Position numbers and translations under genes: made by a program | Notes under the pieces: model-generated | What the model was told of the DNA's origin: nothing | What the model saw: only the letters and a program-made list of their open reading frames with translations | Database searches by the model: none | Shown: positions 63,408-64,000 of the stretch, one piece after another | Layout of the letters: each line of letters starts with the position of its first letter | Numbering within the stretch: position 1 is the stretch's first letter | Assembly (NCBI GenBank): GCA_965214015.1 | Contig: CBDCAS010000021.1 | Coordinates: 186,001-250,000 of the forward strand | Direction: 5' to 3' | DNA from: CBDCAS01 sp965214015 | GTDB lineage: Bacteria; Pseudomonadota; Gammaproteobacteria; Coxiellales; Coxiellaceae | DNA: 64,000 nt

Positions 63408-64000
63408 AGATATCCCTTACTTTGTAAAGCGCGGCAATCAAACGATCGATATCGTCCTGAGTATTATAAACACCCAAGGAAACGCGTGCTGTCGCTGATA
63501 ATCCCAAATAATCCATCAATGGCATTGCACAATGGTGACCCACACGAACGGCCACCCCCTCATGGTCTAATATAGTACCAATATCATGCGAGTGAACACC
63601 TTCCATAACAAAAGAAAGCACACCCACTTTCTCAGGTGATCTACCAATTATTTGTAATCCTGGAATATCATTTAATGCACTTGTAGCATAGTCCAATAAG
63701 GTATCTTCATGCTGTGCTATTGCTTCCATACCTATTTGATTCAAGTATTCAGCGGCAGCTCCCATACCGACTACACCCGCTATATTGGGCGTCCCTGCTT
63801 CAAACTTGTAAGGTAATACATTGTAATCTGTGGCTTCAAAGGTAACACGACGAATCATATCTCCTCCTCCTTGATAAGGAGGCATCGCATTTAACCAGGA
63901 TTCCTTAGCATATAAAACACCGATACCTGTAGGACCATACATTTTATGGGAAGAAAAGGTCAAAAAATCACACTCTAAGGCTTGTACATCAACAGACCGA
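63397..64000 (-). CDS. sufS: Cysteine desulfurase SufS (partial, C-terminal part)
   Basis: About 201 C-terminal residues are present and the gene continues past the right edge. SufS is a pyridoxal-phosphate enzyme that takes sulfur from cysteine for cluster assembly. The cofactor Lys is in SSHKMYGPTG, followed by the GGGDMI and FEAGTPNIAGVVG blocks. The active-site Cys lies in the VRVGHHCAMPLMDYLG loop, the group II arrangement. The genes sufB, sufC and sufD are probably upstream, outside the window. Confidence 0.95.
   Translation of the reverse strand, partial: RSVDVQALECDFLTFSSHKMYGPTGIGVLYAKESWLNAMPPYQGGGDMIRRVTFEATDYNVLPYKFEAGTPNIAGVVGMGAAAEYLNQIGMEAIAQHEDTLLDYATSALNDIPGLQIIGRSPEKVGVLSFVMEGVHSHDIGTILDHEGVAVRVGHHCAMPLMDYLGLSATARVSLGVYNTQDDIDRLIAALYKVRDIFDV

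Overview
The window looks like a chromosomal segment of an AT-rich (by eye roughly 35-38% GC) gammaproteobacterium, most likely a host-associated lineage near the Legionellales (Legionella, Coxiella, Aquicella and relatives). The placement is inferred from gene content and order, not from a search. Several blocks keep gene orders known from Escherichia coli: trmB/mutY/yggX; uvrY-uvrC-pgsA-tRNA-Gly-tRNA-Cys-tRNA-Leu; serS-lolA-ftsK with trxB, infA and clpA; purC-bamC-dapA with divergent gcvR; and rlmE-ftsH-folP-glmM. A 1620-residue NAD-glutamate dehydrogenase, SufT, a membrane-anchored RRM protein, FabV and a QseB/PmrA-type two-component pair fit the proposed placement.

Layout. 1-10.6 kb: the start of a secreted protein, fabV, an MFS transporter, the YadGH-type ABC exporter, an RRM protein, two tandem outer-membrane barrels, trmB, an AsmA-like protein, mutY and yggX. 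10.6-14.7 kb: a decayed accessory island. It begins in a tRNA-Phe gene cut in the anticodon arm. It holds pieces of a hybrid histidine kinase (ATPase, receiver, HPt), a complete insertion sequence in the receiver domain with a 5-bp target duplication, a truncated relative of that element, a short IS982-end-like palindrome and the tail of an XRE regulator. 14.7-19.1 kb: tRNA-Leu, tRNA-Cys, a 3' fragment of tRNA-Gly, an unknown coiled-coil ORF, intact tRNA-Gly, pgsA, uvrC, uvrY/letA and tRNA-Ser. The duplicated tRNA-Gly 3' end flanking one ORF looks like a minimal island inserted in a tRNA gene.

19-37 kb: mostly housekeeping. It includes a Bax-inhibitor family protein, an L,D-transpeptidase-like protein, serS, lolA, ftsK, trxB, infA, clpA (no adjacent clpS), icd, queA, purC, a very short BamC-like lipoprotein, dapA, gcvR and rmuC. 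37-53.6 kb: glutamate dehydrogenase, a response regulator and sensor kinase followed in the same direction by an AddB-like nuclease and an AddA-like helicase-nuclease, then a MarR regulator divergent from an aspartoacylase-like deacylase and an MFS transporter, with a perfect palindrome in the shared promoter region. 53.6-55.5 kb: an unknown gene interrupted near its 5' end by an IS982-family element whose transposase carries an in-frame stop. 55.8-64 kb: an amino-acid permease, glmM, folP, ftsH, rlmE and the distal end of a SUF iron-sulfur operon (sufS-sufU-A-type carrier-sufT).

The most unusual parts are the two tRNA-associated insertions (10.6-15.9 kb), the reconstructable insertion-sequence disruptions, the shrunken BamC and the membrane-tethered RRM protein. 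I found no CRISPR array, prophage or complete secretion system.
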